Source of the DNA: Streptomyces fructofermentans
Lineage (GTDB): Bacteria; Actinomycetota; Actinomycetes; Streptomycetales; Streptomycetaceae
DNA: 64,000 bases
Assembly: GCF_014651055.1 (NCBI RefSeq)
Contig: NZ_BMWD01000013.1
Span: 78,974-142,973, forward strand
Reading direction: 5' to 3'
A program made the position numbers and the translations under genes. The notes under the pieces are model-generated. The model had not been told where the DNA came from. It worked only from the letters and a program-made list of their open reading frames with translations, and searched no databases. Positions 24,064 to 32,422 of this stretch are shown here, piece by piece (the first letter of the stretch is position 1; each line of letters opens with the position of its first letter).

Positions 24064-25409
24064 CGCGCGTCCCCCTCGCCGGTTCCCGCGGACGTGCCGT
24101 CCTCGGGGTTCGGAGCGTGCACCAGCACCCGTGCGGCCCGGCGGCCCGTGGCGTCCACCACGTCCAGCCGCCACCCGCCGATCTCGACCGTGTCCCCCTC
24201 GGCGGGAATCCGCCCCAGCTCGGTGGCGACGAGCCCGGCGAGCGTCTCGTACGGGCCGTCCGGCACCCGCAGTCCGATGCGGGCGAGCCGGTCGATGCGC
24301 GCGGCCCCGTCGGCCGAGTACAGCGCGAGGCCCTCCTCGTCCGTGCCGGCGGCGGCCAGGTCGGGCGTCTCGTGCGGATCGTGCTCGTCCCGTACCTCGC
24401 CGACGACCTCCTCCACGATGTCCTCCAGCGTGGCGACCCCCGCGGTGCCGCCGTACTCGTCGATCACCACGGCCATGGTCCGCTTGCCGGACAGCCGGTC
24501 CAGGAGCCGGTCCACGGTCAGCGACTCGGGCACGAGCAGGGGCTCGCGCATCACCTGCGACACGGGCGTACGCGGCCGCTGCGCGGCGGGCACGGTGATG
24601 GCGTCCTTGATGTGCGCGACGCCGACCACCGCGTCGAGGGTGCCGCTGTGCACGGGGAAGCGGGACAACCCCGTCGCCCTGGTCGCGTTCGCGACGTCCT
24701 CGCAGGTCGCCTTCACGTCCAGGGCGACGACCTGGACGCGTGGCGTCATCACGTTCTCCGCTGTCAGGTCGGCGAGGTTCAGGGTGCGTACGAAGAGTTC
24801 GGCGGTGTCCGGCTCCAGGGCGCCCTGCTTCGCGGAGTGCCGCGCCAGCGCGACCAGCTCCTGCGGGCCGCGGGCCGATGCCAGCTCCTCGGCCGGCTCG
24901 ATGCCGAAGCGGCGGACGACCCGGTTGGCCGTGTTGTTGAGGTGGGTGATGAACGGCCTGAACAGCGCGCTGAACAGGCGCTGCGGCGTGGCCACCCGCT
25001 TGGCCACGGCGAGCGGCGAGGAGATCGCCCAGTTCTTGGGCACCAGCTCGCCGACGACCATCAGGAAGAGCGTCGACAGGGCCGTCCCGAGGATCAGAGC
25101 GACGGACGAGGACGCCGACGGGGGCACCCCGGCGGCCTCCAGCGGACCGGCGATCAACTTGGCGACGGACGGCTCCGCGAGCATGCCCACCACCAGATTG
25201 GTGACGGTGATGCCGAGCTGCGCGCCGGACAGCTGGAAAGTGAGGTTCCGTACGGCCTTGAGGGCGCCCGAGGCGCCGACCTCACCGCGCTCGACGGCAC
25301 GTTCCAGCTCGCTGCGTTCGACCGTGGTCAGGGAGAACTCGGCCGCGACGAAGGCGCCGCAGACGAGACTCAGCAGGACCGCCAGGGCGAGGAGGAGCAC
25401 TTCTGTCAT
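24060..25409 (-). CDS. CNNM/CorC-family membrane protein (first of pair)
   Basis: A 449-residue protein. The DUF21 transmembrane domain (residues 1-200, with VVGELVPKNWAIS) is followed by two CBS domains (TGLSRFPVHSG...VVGVAHIKDA and TMAVVIDEYGGTAGVATLEDIVEEVVGE) and a C-terminal CorC_HlyC domain (from about residue 355, GLRVPDGPYETLAGLVATELGRIP). Members act in Mg2+/Co2+ efflux or tolerance at the cytoplasmic membrane. ATG 25409 starts immediately before the first helix. It is the upstream gene of the coupled pair. Confidence 0.9.
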   Translation of the reverse strand: MTEVLLLALAVLLSLVCGAFVAAEFSLTTVERSELERAVERGEVGASGALKAVRNLTFQLSGAQLGITVTNLVVGMLAEPSVAKLIAGPLEAAGVPPSASSSVALILGTALSTLFLMVVGELVPKNWAISSPLAVAKRVATPQRLFSALFRPFITHLNNTANRVVRRFGIEPAEELASARGPQELVALARHSAKQGALEPDTAELFVRTLNLADLTAENVMTPRVQVVALDVKATCEDVANATRATGLSRFPVHSGTLDAVVGVAHIKDAITVPAAQRPRTPVSQVMREPLLVPESLTVDRLLDRLSGKRTMAVVIDEYGGTAGVATLEDIVEEVVGEVRDEHDPHETPDLAAAGTDEEGLALYSADGAARIDRLARIGLRVPDGPYETLAGLVATELGRIPAEGDTVEIGGWRLDVVDATGRRAARVLVHAPNPEDGTSAGTGEGDAR

Positions 25410-25592
25410 CGGGTCACCACCGCCCCATGATCGGCCAGGGACGGGGGATTCGCGCGGTGTCGACACGGCGGGACGCCGTGGCGCCCGCGCCTGGGAGGCT
25501 CGCCCATGGTCGGACGGTCACACCTTTCCTGGGGGACGACGTGATCCCTCACCGAGCGGAGGGAGGGGTCCGGCGACGTCCTGCGGGTTCGT

Positions 25593-26018
25593 TCATTCGA
25601 CCAGCGGCTTCACCCAGCGCCGCCACTGCTCCTCCGGCGTGTACCCCGCCGCGCGCCAGGCATGGTGCGCGTTCTCGTTGTGCTGGAGCACCATCGCGTC
25701 GCCCCGGCGCCCGCCGAGTCCGGCGAAGCGTTCCTCCGCCGCGGCCAGCAGGGCCGATCCGATGCCCTGACGCCGCTGCCGCGGATGCACGGCGAGCCGG
25801 TACAGATGGCAGCGCCAGCCGTCGAAGCCCGCGACGACCGTGCCCACGAGACGGCCCTCCCGCTCGGCGAGGATCAGGGCCTCGGGGTCGCGGGCGACGA
25901 GGCGCGCCACCCCGTCCCGGTCGTCGCTGATGCTGGTGCCCTCGGCCGCGTCCTTCCAGAAGGCGAGGACGGCGTCGACGTCGGCGGGCACCGCGGCCCG
26001 TATCCGAAGATCACTCAT
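25593..26018 (-). CDS. GNAT-family acetyltransferase
   Basis: A 141-residue single-domain GNAT. Motif A for acetyl-CoA binding is HLYRLAVHPRQRRQGIGSALLAAAEERF, and motif B is MVLQHNENAHHAWRAAGY with the usual late Asn and Tyr. Length is typical. ATG 26018 (MSDLRIRAAVPADVDAV) fits the family N-terminus. The substrate cannot be inferred. It is transcribed in the same direction as its neighbours with about 60 bp to the LLM oxidoreductase stop. Confidence 0.88.
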   Translation of the reverse strand: MSDLRIRAAVPADVDAVLAFWKDAAEGTSISDDRDGVARLVARDPEALILAEREGRLVGTVVAGFDGWRCHLYRLAVHPRQRRQGIGSALLAAAEERFAGLGGRRGDAMVLQHNENAHHAWRAAGYTPEEQWRRWVKPLVE

Positions 26019-26077
26019 GCCCCGCATCCCATCACGGCGGCCCGGCCGGGACCGCCCATTCCACGATCCGGACGGCG

Positions 26078-27010
26078 TCACTCGCCGCGGAGCCCGGCGA
26101 TCACCTTCCCGAAGTCCTCCATGTGGGGCTCCAGCACCGTCAGATACGAGAATCCGTAGCGCTCACGGGCGGCGCGCACCTGCGCGCGGATCTCCTCCGG
26201 TGTGCCGACGAGCACGATCGGCAGTTCCCGCATCTGCTCCTCGGTGAACCGCGGCACGCGTGCGAGCAGGGGCCGGACGGCCGCCGACGGGTCGTCCGTG
26301 ACGGCCACCAGCTGGACCAGCAGGTTCAGTTCGGCGGGTTCCGGGCGGGCGGTGGCGAAGCGGTGGTAGGCCGCCATCCGCCCGTCGATCTCCCCGGCGG
26401 TGAGCGGCTCCAGCCGGCCGGTCGTGCTGCCGGGCACCGAACGCACCGCGGTGAAGGCCGCGATGTCGGCCCGTTCGGCGGCCAGCCTCAGCATCCGGTC
26501 GCCGTTGCCCCCGACGAGCAGCGGTACCCGCCGCCGTTCGCCGGGCCCGGCGGACGCCTCCTCCGGGGCCCGCCCGGACGCGGCCGGCCCGCCCGGCGGG
26601 AGCCCGCTCGGGTCGAGCAGCCGGTCCAACTCGCCGACGGTACGCAGCAGATGGTCGACCCGTTCGCGCGGCGAGCCGAACGGCAGGCCGGCCGTCTCGT
26701 GCTCCGCCTGTACGTATCCGGTGCCGAGACCGAGTTCGAGGCGCCCACCCGTGAGCGCGTCGGTCGTGGCGACCTCGCGGGCCAGCAGAGCGGGGTTCCA
26801 GAAGCCCGCGTTGAGCACGAACGTGCCCAGGCGGGGCCGTCGGGTGGCGCCGGCGGCCGCGACCAGCGCGGGGAACGGCGCGGGCATGCCGAGATGGTCG
26901 GGGACCAGGATCACGTCGTATCCGAGTTCCTCGGCCCGGCGGCACTTGGCGCGCCACGCCCCCGTGTCCGCGGGGGTGATCAGACTGACTCCGAACCGGA
27001 ACGGACGCAC
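26078..27010 (-). CDS. LLM-class F420-dependent oxidoreductase
   Basis: A 310-residue luciferase-like monooxygenase fold protein that probably uses coenzyme F420. Conserved features include RFGVSLITPADTGAW at the N-terminus, LGYDVILVPDHLG, LTGGRLELGLGTGYVQAEHE and VPLLVGGNGDRMLRLAAERAD. GTG 27010 is chosen over ATG 27037 because GGAGGAG stands about 6 bases upstream. The substrate is unknown. It lies 54 bp after the FtsX-like gene stop and may be read through with it. Confidence 0.88.
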   Translation of the reverse strand: MRPFRFGVSLITPADTGAWRAKCRRAEELGYDVILVPDHLGMPAPFPALVAAAGATRRPRLGTFVLNAGFWNPALLAREVATTDALTGGRLELGLGTGYVQAEHETAGLPFGSPRERVDHLLRTVGELDRLLDPSGLPPGGPAASGRAPEEASAGPGERRRVPLLVGGNGDRMLRLAAERADIAAFTAVRSVPGSTTGRLEPLTAGEIDGRMAAYHRFATARPEPAELNLLVQLVAVTDDPSAAVRPLLARVPRFTEEQMRELPIVLVGTPEEIRAQVRAARERYGFSYLTVLEPHMEDFGKVIAGLRGE

Positions 27011-27064
27011 CGTCGACTCCTCCGCCCTGCGGGCCACATGGACGCGGGAGTGTACCCGCGCCGC

Positions 27065-29632
27065 TCACTCGTGCGCGATGGCCGCCAGTACGTTCATGCG
27101 CGACGCGCGCAGCGCCGGGAGCAGCGCCGCGACGATGCCGACCACGGCCGAACCGATCACGACCGCGACGACGGTGGTCCACGGGATCGCCAGCGCGTCC
27201 ATCCCCTGGAGCGCGAGGACCTGCTGCACGCAGACACCCCACACGAGTCCGAGGGCCAGCCCGAGGACCGCGCCGAACACGGCGATGACCACGGACTCCA
27301 GCCGGATCATCCGCCGCAACTGCCGCCTGCCGAGCCCGATCGCCCGCAGCAGCCCGATCTCGCGGGTGCGCTCCACGACAGACAGGGCGAGGGTGTTGAC
27401 CACGCCCAGCACCGCGATGACGATGGCGAGCCCCAGCAGCGCGTACACCAGGTAGAGCAGCACGGCGATCTGGTCGTGGACCAGCTGCTTGTAGTCGGCC
27501 AGGTCACGCACCTGGACCTGGGGGTACGGGTCGAGGGTCCGGTCGAGGTCGGAGCGCAGCGTGGCGGCGGACGTGCCCGGCGACGCGTTCACGTACAGCG
27601 CCGAGTCCTGGCCTTCCGGCACGTACTTCTCGATCGTCCCGAAGCCGAAGAACAGCCCGCCCGCGGTGCCGAAGCCGTCGGCGGCGTCCTGGTCCGTCAG
27701 CGCCCCGACCTTCAGCTCGGCCGACCGCCCGGCCTGGAACTCGACGGGGACCGTGCTGCCCAGCCGGACCCCGTGGTCCGCGGCGAACTGCGCGTCCATC
27801 GCGATGTTCCCGTCGGCGAGCGCGGAGTCCGTGTCGCCCTCGGCGTAGGCGACCCGGGCGACCTCGTCCACCTGCGGGTCGTACCCCGCCGCCGTCGTCT
27901 CGATCCGCTCGCCGTCCGGGAGCCGTACCGCGACCGGCGCGAACCGCTGCCGCACGACGAGTCCGACGCCGTCCGTGTCGCGCACCTTGTCGGTGATCTC
28001 CTGCGGGAACGGCAGGAAGTTGGAGTTCTGCACCACGAAGTCGGCGCCGAGTGTCCTGTCGATCTGCTCGTCGAACGACTTGGACATCGAGGCGCTCGCC
28101 ACGGACATGCCGCCCACCAGGGCGAGGCCCACCATCAGGGCGGCGGCGGTGGCGCCGGTGCGCCGCGGGTTGCGCAGCGCGTTGCGCTGGCTCATCCGGC
28201 CGACCGTGCCGAAGAGGGCGGGGAAGAACCCGCCGAGGACCCGGATCACGGGACGCACCAGCAGTGGCCCCGCGATGACCGTCGCGATCAGTGTGAGGAC
28301 GACGCCGAGGCCCAGCAGCGAGGCGGCGGACGAGGTCTGTGTGGCCGTCGCGCACCCGACGAGGGCGGCGGCGCCGAGGGCCCCGACGACCAGGCCGACC
28401 ACTGCCCTCACCCGCAACGGCCGTCCCACGCCCGCGATCTCGGCGTCCGCCAGCGCGGCCATCGGGGAGACGCCGGCGGCCCGGCGGGCGGGCAGGCACG
28501 CCGCAACGAACGTGACGCCGACCCCGACGACGTACGCCGCGACGGGCGTCCCCCACCCGATGACCATCTCGGTGCTCTTCAGGTTCATGCCGAACGTGCC
28601 CATGAGTTCGATCAGGCCCGCCGCGAGCCCGATGCCCGCGGCCAGGCCGAGCGTCGAACCCACCAGCCCCAGCAGGGCCGCCTCGGTGAGCACGGACCGG
28701 CGCACCTGCCGCCGGTCGGCGCCGAGCGCGCGCAGCAGGCCCAGTTCACGGGTGCGCTGGGCGATCAGCATGGAGAAGGTGTTGACGATCAGGAAGACCC
28801 CGACCAGGACGGCGATGCCGGCGAAGCCGAGCATCACGTACTTGATCACGTCGAGGAAGCCGCCCAACTGCGCGGCGGAGGACTCCGCCTGCTCGCCCGC
28901 GGTCTCCAACTCGTATTTGTCCGAGCCGAGTTCGGCGGCGATCCGCTTCTTCAGCAGCGCGTCCCCCACGCCCGCCGCCGCGTCCACCTGGATGCTGGTG
29001 GCGACCCCCTCCTCGCCCAGCAGGCGGGCCTGGGCCACGGCCGGGTCGAGGAAGACCAGCGCGGCGCCCGGGTTGGTGGTTCGGAAGGTCGCGATGCCCA
29101 CGACCTCCACCTTGAACGACCCCGGCTGGGCGATCACGGTCAGCGTGTCGCCGATCGCCACGTGCTTCTTGTCGGCGGTGTCCGCGTCGAGGAGAGCCTC
29201 GCCCGCTCCGCGCGGCTCGTGGCCCGAGGTCAGCCGCACCGGGCTGCGCTGGGTCACGAACCAGTCGGCGGCGATCGTGGGCGCGCCGGTGGTCGGGCCG
29301 ACCGACTCGTTGTCGCCGTCGACCACGGTGACGTTCTCGACGGACACGTCCGGACGCACCTCGGACACCCCGTCGACCTTCGAGATGCGGTCCACCAGGC
29401 TGGTCGGCACGGTCGCGGTGGCCCCCGAGGGGATCTGGGACTCCAGGTCCTCCCGGGGCGTCACGGTCACGTCGGCCGACGTGGACGCGAACAGCCGGTC
29501 GAAGGTACGGGAGACCGTGTCCGAGAAGATCAGGCTGCCCGCGACGAACGCCACGGACAGGACGACGGCCAGCGCCGACAGCAGCAGCCTGCCCTTGTGC
29601 GCGAGGAAGCTCCGGAGTGTCGCCTTCAGCAC
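27065..29632 (-). CDS. MacB/FtsX-type ABC permease
   Basis: An 855-residue permease with two FtsX-like modules. An N-terminal helix (RLLLSALAVVLSVAFVAGSLIF) precedes a large extracellular MacB-type domain (about 45-240). A three-helix block and a linking helix pair follow (about 250-470). A second extracellular domain (about 540-720) and a final three-helix block complete it. In Streptomyces such proteins work with an LolD-like ATPase in export or envelope functions rather than import. It starts 12 bp after the ATPase stop, forming an operon. Confidence 0.9.
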   Translation of the reverse strand: MLKATLRSFLAHKGRLLLSALAVVLSVAFVAGSLIFSDTVSRTFDRLFASTSADVTVTPREDLESQIPSGATATVPTSLVDRISKVDGVSEVRPDVSVENVTVVDGDNESVGPTTGAPTIAADWFVTQRSPVRLTSGHEPRGAGEALLDADTADKKHVAIGDTLTVIAQPGSFKVEVVGIATFRTTNPGAALVFLDPAVAQARLLGEEGVATSIQVDAAAGVGDALLKKRIAAELGSDKYELETAGEQAESSAAQLGGFLDVIKYVMLGFAGIAVLVGVFLIVNTFSMLIAQRTRELGLLRALGADRRQVRRSVLTEAALLGLVGSTLGLAAGIGLAAGLIELMGTFGMNLKSTEMVIGWGTPVAAYVVGVGVTFVAACLPARRAAGVSPMAALADAEIAGVGRPLRVRAVVGLVVGALGAAALVGCATATQTSSAASLLGLGVVLTLIATVIAGPLLVRPVIRVLGGFFPALFGTVGRMSQRNALRNPRRTGATAAALMVGLALVGGMSVASASMSKSFDEQIDRTLGADFVVQNSNFLPFPQEITDKVRDTDGVGLVVRQRFAPVAVRLPDGERIETTAAGYDPQVDEVARVAYAEGDTDSALADGNIAMDAQFAADHGVRLGSTVPVEFQAGRSAELKVGALTDQDAADGFGTAGGLFFGFGTIEKYVPEGQDSALYVNASPGTSAATLRSDLDRTLDPYPQVQVRDLADYKQLVHDQIAVLLYLVYALLGLAIVIAVLGVVNTLALSVVERTREIGLLRAIGLGRRQLRRMIRLESVVIAVFGAVLGLALGLVWGVCVQQVLALQGMDALAIPWTTVVAVVIGSAVVGIVAALLPALRASRMNVLAAIAHE

Positions 29633-29644
29633 GGCGGGCCCGCC

Positions 29645-30475
29645 TCAGTCCTGGTGGGGCGCGGCGCCCGGGGCGGGGTCCGCGGTGGTCTCGGACGTGC
29701 CGCGGATGGTGTCGAAGCGCTTCATGCGCTCCAGCACCGCCTCCGCCGTGGGACGCGCCATCTCGTCCACGATCCGGCCGTCCCCGAGGAAGAGGACCAG
29801 GTCGGCGTGGGCGGCGGCACCCGGGTCGTGCGTGACCATGACGACGGTCTGCCCGAGATCGTCGACGGCCGCCCGCAGGAAGCCGAGGACCTCCAGGCCC
29901 GCCCGGGAGTCCAGGTTGCCGGTGGGCTCGTCCGCGAAGATCAGTTCGGGCCGCGAGGCGAGCGCGCGGGCGCACGCCACGCGCTGCTGCTGGCCGCCGG
30001 AGAGCTGGGCGGGCCGGTGCTTGAGCCGGTCCCGCAGTCCCAGGGAGTCGATGACCTGGTCCAGCCACTTCTCGTCGGGCTTCTGGCCCGCGATGTCCAT
30101 CGGCAGGGTGATGTTCTCCGCCGCGTTCAGGGTGGGGATGAGATTGAACGACTGGAACATGAAGCCGATCCGGTCCCTGCGCAGCCGGGTCAGCTCGCGG
30201 TCCTTGAGTCCGGTTATCTCGGTGTCGCCCAGCCAGACCTGCCCCGCCGAGACGCTGTCGAGCCCCGCCAGGCAGTGCATCAGGGTCGACTTCCCGGAGC
30301 CCGAGGGCCCCATGACCGCGGTGAAACGCCCGCGCGCGATGTCCACGTCGACGGCGTCGAGGGCGAGCACGGCCGTCTCGCCCGACCCGTACGCCTTCGT
30401 GAGGCCCCGGGCGCGCGCGGCGATCCCCTCGGCGTCCGTGCGCCCGAGGGCGTGCTCCGCAGCTGCTGTGGACAA
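29645..30475 (-). CDS. ABC transporter ATPase (LolD/MacB type)
   Basis: A 276-residue ATPase partner of the FtsX-like permease. Walker A is GPSGSGKST, the signature is LSGGQQQRVACARAL, Walker B is LIFADEPTGNLDS, and the switch is MVTHDP. A 40-residue C-terminal tail extends beyond the usual fold. The start is TTG 30475, preceded at 6 bases by AGGAGG. A short hairpin (30491-30506) lies right upstream of that ribosome binding site and could affect its access. Confidence 0.92.
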   Translation of the reverse strand: MSTAAAEHALGRTDAEGIAARARGLTKAYGSGETAVLALDAVDVDIARGRFTAVMGPSGSGKSTLMHCLAGLDSVSAGQVWLGDTEITGLKDRELTRLRRDRIGFMFQSFNLIPTLNAAENITLPMDIAGQKPDEKWLDQVIDSLGLRDRLKHRPAQLSGGQQQRVACARALASRPELIFADEPTGNLDSRAGLEVLGFLRAAVDDLGQTVVMVTHDPGAAAHADLVLFLGDGRIVDEMARPTAEAVLERMKRFDTIRGTSETTADPAPGAAPHQD

Positions 30476-30485
30476 GGCCGCCTCC

Positions 30486-30519
30486 TAGGTCGGACTTCGG
30501 AGTCCGCGGGCGAGCCTAG
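30486..30519 (-). promoter_or_regulatory. Inverted repeat in the leader of the ABC operon
   Basis: CGGACT (30491-30496) and AGTCCG (30501-30506) pair around a 4-base loop. Outer CTAGG (30486-30490) and CCTAG (30515-30519) extend the symmetry. The structure abuts the ribosome binding site of the ATPase gene. It may be an RNA hairpin or a repressor site. Confidence 0.4.
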
Positions 30520-30797
30520 TGTGAGGCGGGGCACACCCGGAATCCCCCCGAGGTGCCGGACGTCCTCCATCGAAGGTCGGTTTTCTCAGGGTTCGTGTAA
30601 GGGGCACCCTTAGCTGGTCGGTCGGTGGCCGGTGCCCGAGGGCCGATGCCGGTGGCCGGCCGCGCGGGGCCGGGGCGGTCAGCCATCCGTCGGCGGGGTC
30701 CCGCGGCGTCCGCAGGCGGGTCCCGTGGCGTCCGGCGGTTTCCGGGGAGCGGGCGCCCGGAGGTGCGGGAGGGGGCGCGCGCCGGTCCGGGGCCCCC
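30520..30797. other. Spacer between ABC operon and toxin-antitoxin operon
   Basis: About 280 bases with no supported gene. It carries a 17-bp direct repeat (GGGTCCCGCGGCGTCCG at 30696-30712, with one change at 30718-30734) and presumably the ABC promoter, which I could not define. Confidence 0.6.
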
Positions 30798-30829
30798 TTG
30801 CCGACGCTAGCGCTCCGGCGCTAGCGTCG
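30798..30829 (+). promoter_or_regulatory. Promoter and palindromic operator of the toxin-antitoxin operon
   Basis: TTGCCG (30798-30803), an 18-base spacer and TAGCGT (30822-30827) make a promoter ending 6 bases before the antitoxin ATG, implying a leaderless mRNA. A perfect inverted repeat with 12-bp arms (CGACGCTAGCGC at 30802-30813; complement at 30818-30829) and a 4-base centre spans from the -35 to the -10. That is the layout expected for autorepression by a ribbon-helix-helix antitoxin. Confidence 0.75.
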
Positions 30830-30833
30830 AAGC

Positions 30834-31061
30834 ATGGCCAAGACCCAGCTGAACGTACGCGTGGACGAGGACACCGCCCGGGCGGCGCGCGAGCGTGCCC
30901 TGGCCCGCGGGATGAGCGTCAACCGGTACATCGAGGAACTCGTCAGACAGGACACCGGAGAGGCCGGCCACACCTTCGTCGAGGCCGCGGCCGACTTCAT
31001 GAAGCAGTACGAGTCCGTCTTCGCCGACGAGTTCGGCACGGAGCGAGAAGGCCGTCGCTGA
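30834..31061 (+). CDS. Ribbon-helix-helix antitoxin
   Basis: A 75-residue protein. The first 45 residues form a ribbon-helix-helix DNA-binding domain (TQLNVRVDEDTARAARERALARGMSVNRYIEELVRQ); the acidic tail presumably binds and masks the toxin. The ATG sits 6 bases after a -10 box and has no Shine-Dalgarno, so translation is probably leaderless. It is followed 4 bases later by the toxin gene. The perfect palindrome over its promoter is the likely self-binding site. Confidence 0.8.
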   Translation: MAKTQLNVRVDEDTARAARERALARGMSVNRYIEELVRQDTGEAGHTFVEAAADFMKQYESVFADEFGTEREGRR

Positions 31062-31065
31062 ACCC

Positions 31066-31437
31066 TTGAACGTCAGAGTCGACCTCGCCTGGCTGCTCAT
31101 GGTGGCCGAACAGAAGACACCCGGAGACCCCCAGGTCACCGACTGGGGCGCCCTCGTCGCCGCGGTCGGCCGCCACGAGGCGGAGATCTTCGGCGTCCCC
31201 GTCTACGACACTCCGCACGCCCGCGCCGCGGCCCTGCTCCAGCTCCTGCTGCACGTCCCCGCGCTGGAACGCTCCAACGCGATGTTCGCCATGTCCGTCG
31301 CGTACGCCTACCTCGTCGCCAGCGGCCTGAAGGTCGCCACGTCCCCCGAACGGGTCCGCGACCTGGCCCGACTGGTCAAGACGGGCGAGGCCACCGTGGA
31401 GGACATCGCCCGCGAACTGCGCCAGTGGGCGGTGTGA
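31066..31437 (+). CDS. Fic/Doc-like toxin with degenerate active-site motif
   Basis: A 123-residue helical protein of the kind annotated in streptomycetes as the toxin of a Fic-family toxin-antitoxin system. Its core HVPALERSNAMFAMSVAYAYL aligns with the Doc motif HxFxDANKRTALAA. The catalytic His and the Asn persist while the phosphate-binding Lys/Arg positions are changed. The chemistry (AMPylation or phosphorylation) is therefore uncertain. TTG 31066 starts 4 bases after the antitoxin stop. It could be an inactive or repurposed toxin. Confidence 0.7.
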   Translation: MNVRVDLAWLLMVAEQKTPGDPQVTDWGALVAAVGRHEAEIFGVPVYDTPHARAAALLQLLLHVPALERSNAMFAMSVAYAYLVASGLKVATSPERVRDLARLVKTGEATVEDIARELRQWAV

Positions 31438-31462
31438 GCCCGCCCGTGTCCGGGGTCCGTAC

Positions 31463-32173
31463 TCAGAGCGCGCCGGGTGCGTCCGGCGCGGCGGAGTCGG
31501 GGCGGCGCGCGGTGCCCAGCACGCAGTACGAACTCGGGGTCCGCAGCCCCTTCTCGGGCACCGAGAGCCTGCGGTGCGGCCCCAGTTCGTACCCCGCGTC
31601 CCGGATCGCGCCGACCGGGTCACCGGCCACGTGGCACCCGCCGAAGAACAGCGGCCACACCGTGCGGTCCAGGGCGCGCTGGCAGAGGGCCATCGCCCGC
31701 CCGCCGCCCGCCCCGTGCTCGAAGAAGCGCAGCTCACCGCCAGGCCGCAGGACACGGCGGATCTCGGCGAGGGCCCGCGGCAGGTCCCGCACGCTGCACA
31801 GCACCAGGGACACGACCGCCGCGTCGAACGCCTCGCTCTTGACCGGCAGCGCCTCCGCGACACCCGGAACGACGTCGACGGGCACGTCGGAGCGCATCGC
31901 GGCCGTCACCGCGAGCCGCCGCAGCCCGCGCTCGGGCTCGATGGCGACGACCTCCGACACCGTGCTCGGATAGTGCGCGAAGTTCAGGCCGTTGCCCGCG
32001 CCGATCTCGATGACGCGTCCGGAGAGCCCGGCCAGCAGTTCGTCGCGGTGCACCCCGATCGTGGGCTCGGCCGCCACGCTGAGCCGGGCGTAGAAACGGG
32101 CGAACACCGGATGGTGCACGGGGTCGGCGGGCAGGGCGCCGGTCCGGTCGGTGCTGTGGCCGCGTGGTCGCAT
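31463..32173 (-). CDS. Class I SAM-dependent methyltransferase
   Basis: A 236-residue methyltransferase. Motif I is VIEIGAGNGLNFAHYP, the acidic adenine-binding residue is in VVAIEPERGL, and LPVKSEAFDAAVVSLVLCSV and LRPGGELRFFEHG complete the UbiE-like Methyltransf_11 pattern. ATG 32173 has GGGGAGG 6 bases upstream. It stands alone between the toxin-antitoxin operon (convergent) and the biotin genes. The substrate is unknown. Confidence 0.88.
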   Translation of the reverse strand: MRPRGHSTDRTGALPADPVHHPVFARFYARLSVAAEPTIGVHRDELLAGLSGRVIEIGAGNGLNFAHYPSTVSEVVAIEPERGLRRLAVTAAMRSDVPVDVVPGVAEALPVKSEAFDAAVVSLVLCSVRDLPRALAEIRRVLRPGGELRFFEHGAGGGRAMALCQRALDRTVWPLFFGGCHVAGDPVGAIRDAGYELGPHRRLSVPEKGLRTPSSYCVLGTARRPDSAAPDAPGAL

Positions 32174-32319
32174 GGAGGCCTCCCCGGGTCGGGACGTACC
32201 GCGATTGTCCCCCTGGGGCCGTGCGCCCACCCGCCGTTCGCCCGACTGGCCCCGGGCGCCGACCGGAGTCCCGTCCGGCCCGTCCGTACGACCGGGGCGC
32301 GCGCCGCTCCCGCGTGCCG

Positions 32320-32422
32320 GGTTCCCCCGAGGCGCGGTGCGAGCCCGCGGGCGGCTACGGCGCGGTCTGCCGCCGCGTGAACTCCGCCGCGTCCCAGGTT
32401 CCGCCGAGGCGCGGTGCGAGCC
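32320..32422. repeat. 26-bp direct repeat straddling the bioD 3' end
   Basis: A 26-mer starting GGTTCC and ending GGTGCGAGCC occurs at 32320-32345 (outside bioD) and 32397-32422 (inside bioD, encoding part of LAPRLGGTW) with one mismatch. It looks like a local duplication of the gene's end. Confidence 0.75.

Noticed and set aside
26123..30613. Rightward open frame of nearly 1500 codons across the LLM and ABC genes
   Set aside because: It crosses several well-identified genes on the other strand and is composed of Arg, Gly, His and Asp repeats without domains.
30632..31069. Rightward frame overlapping the antitoxin gene in another phase
   Set aside because: The overlapping antitoxin has an unmistakable ribbon-helix-helix sequence and promoter; the alternative is Arg/Gly-rich noise.
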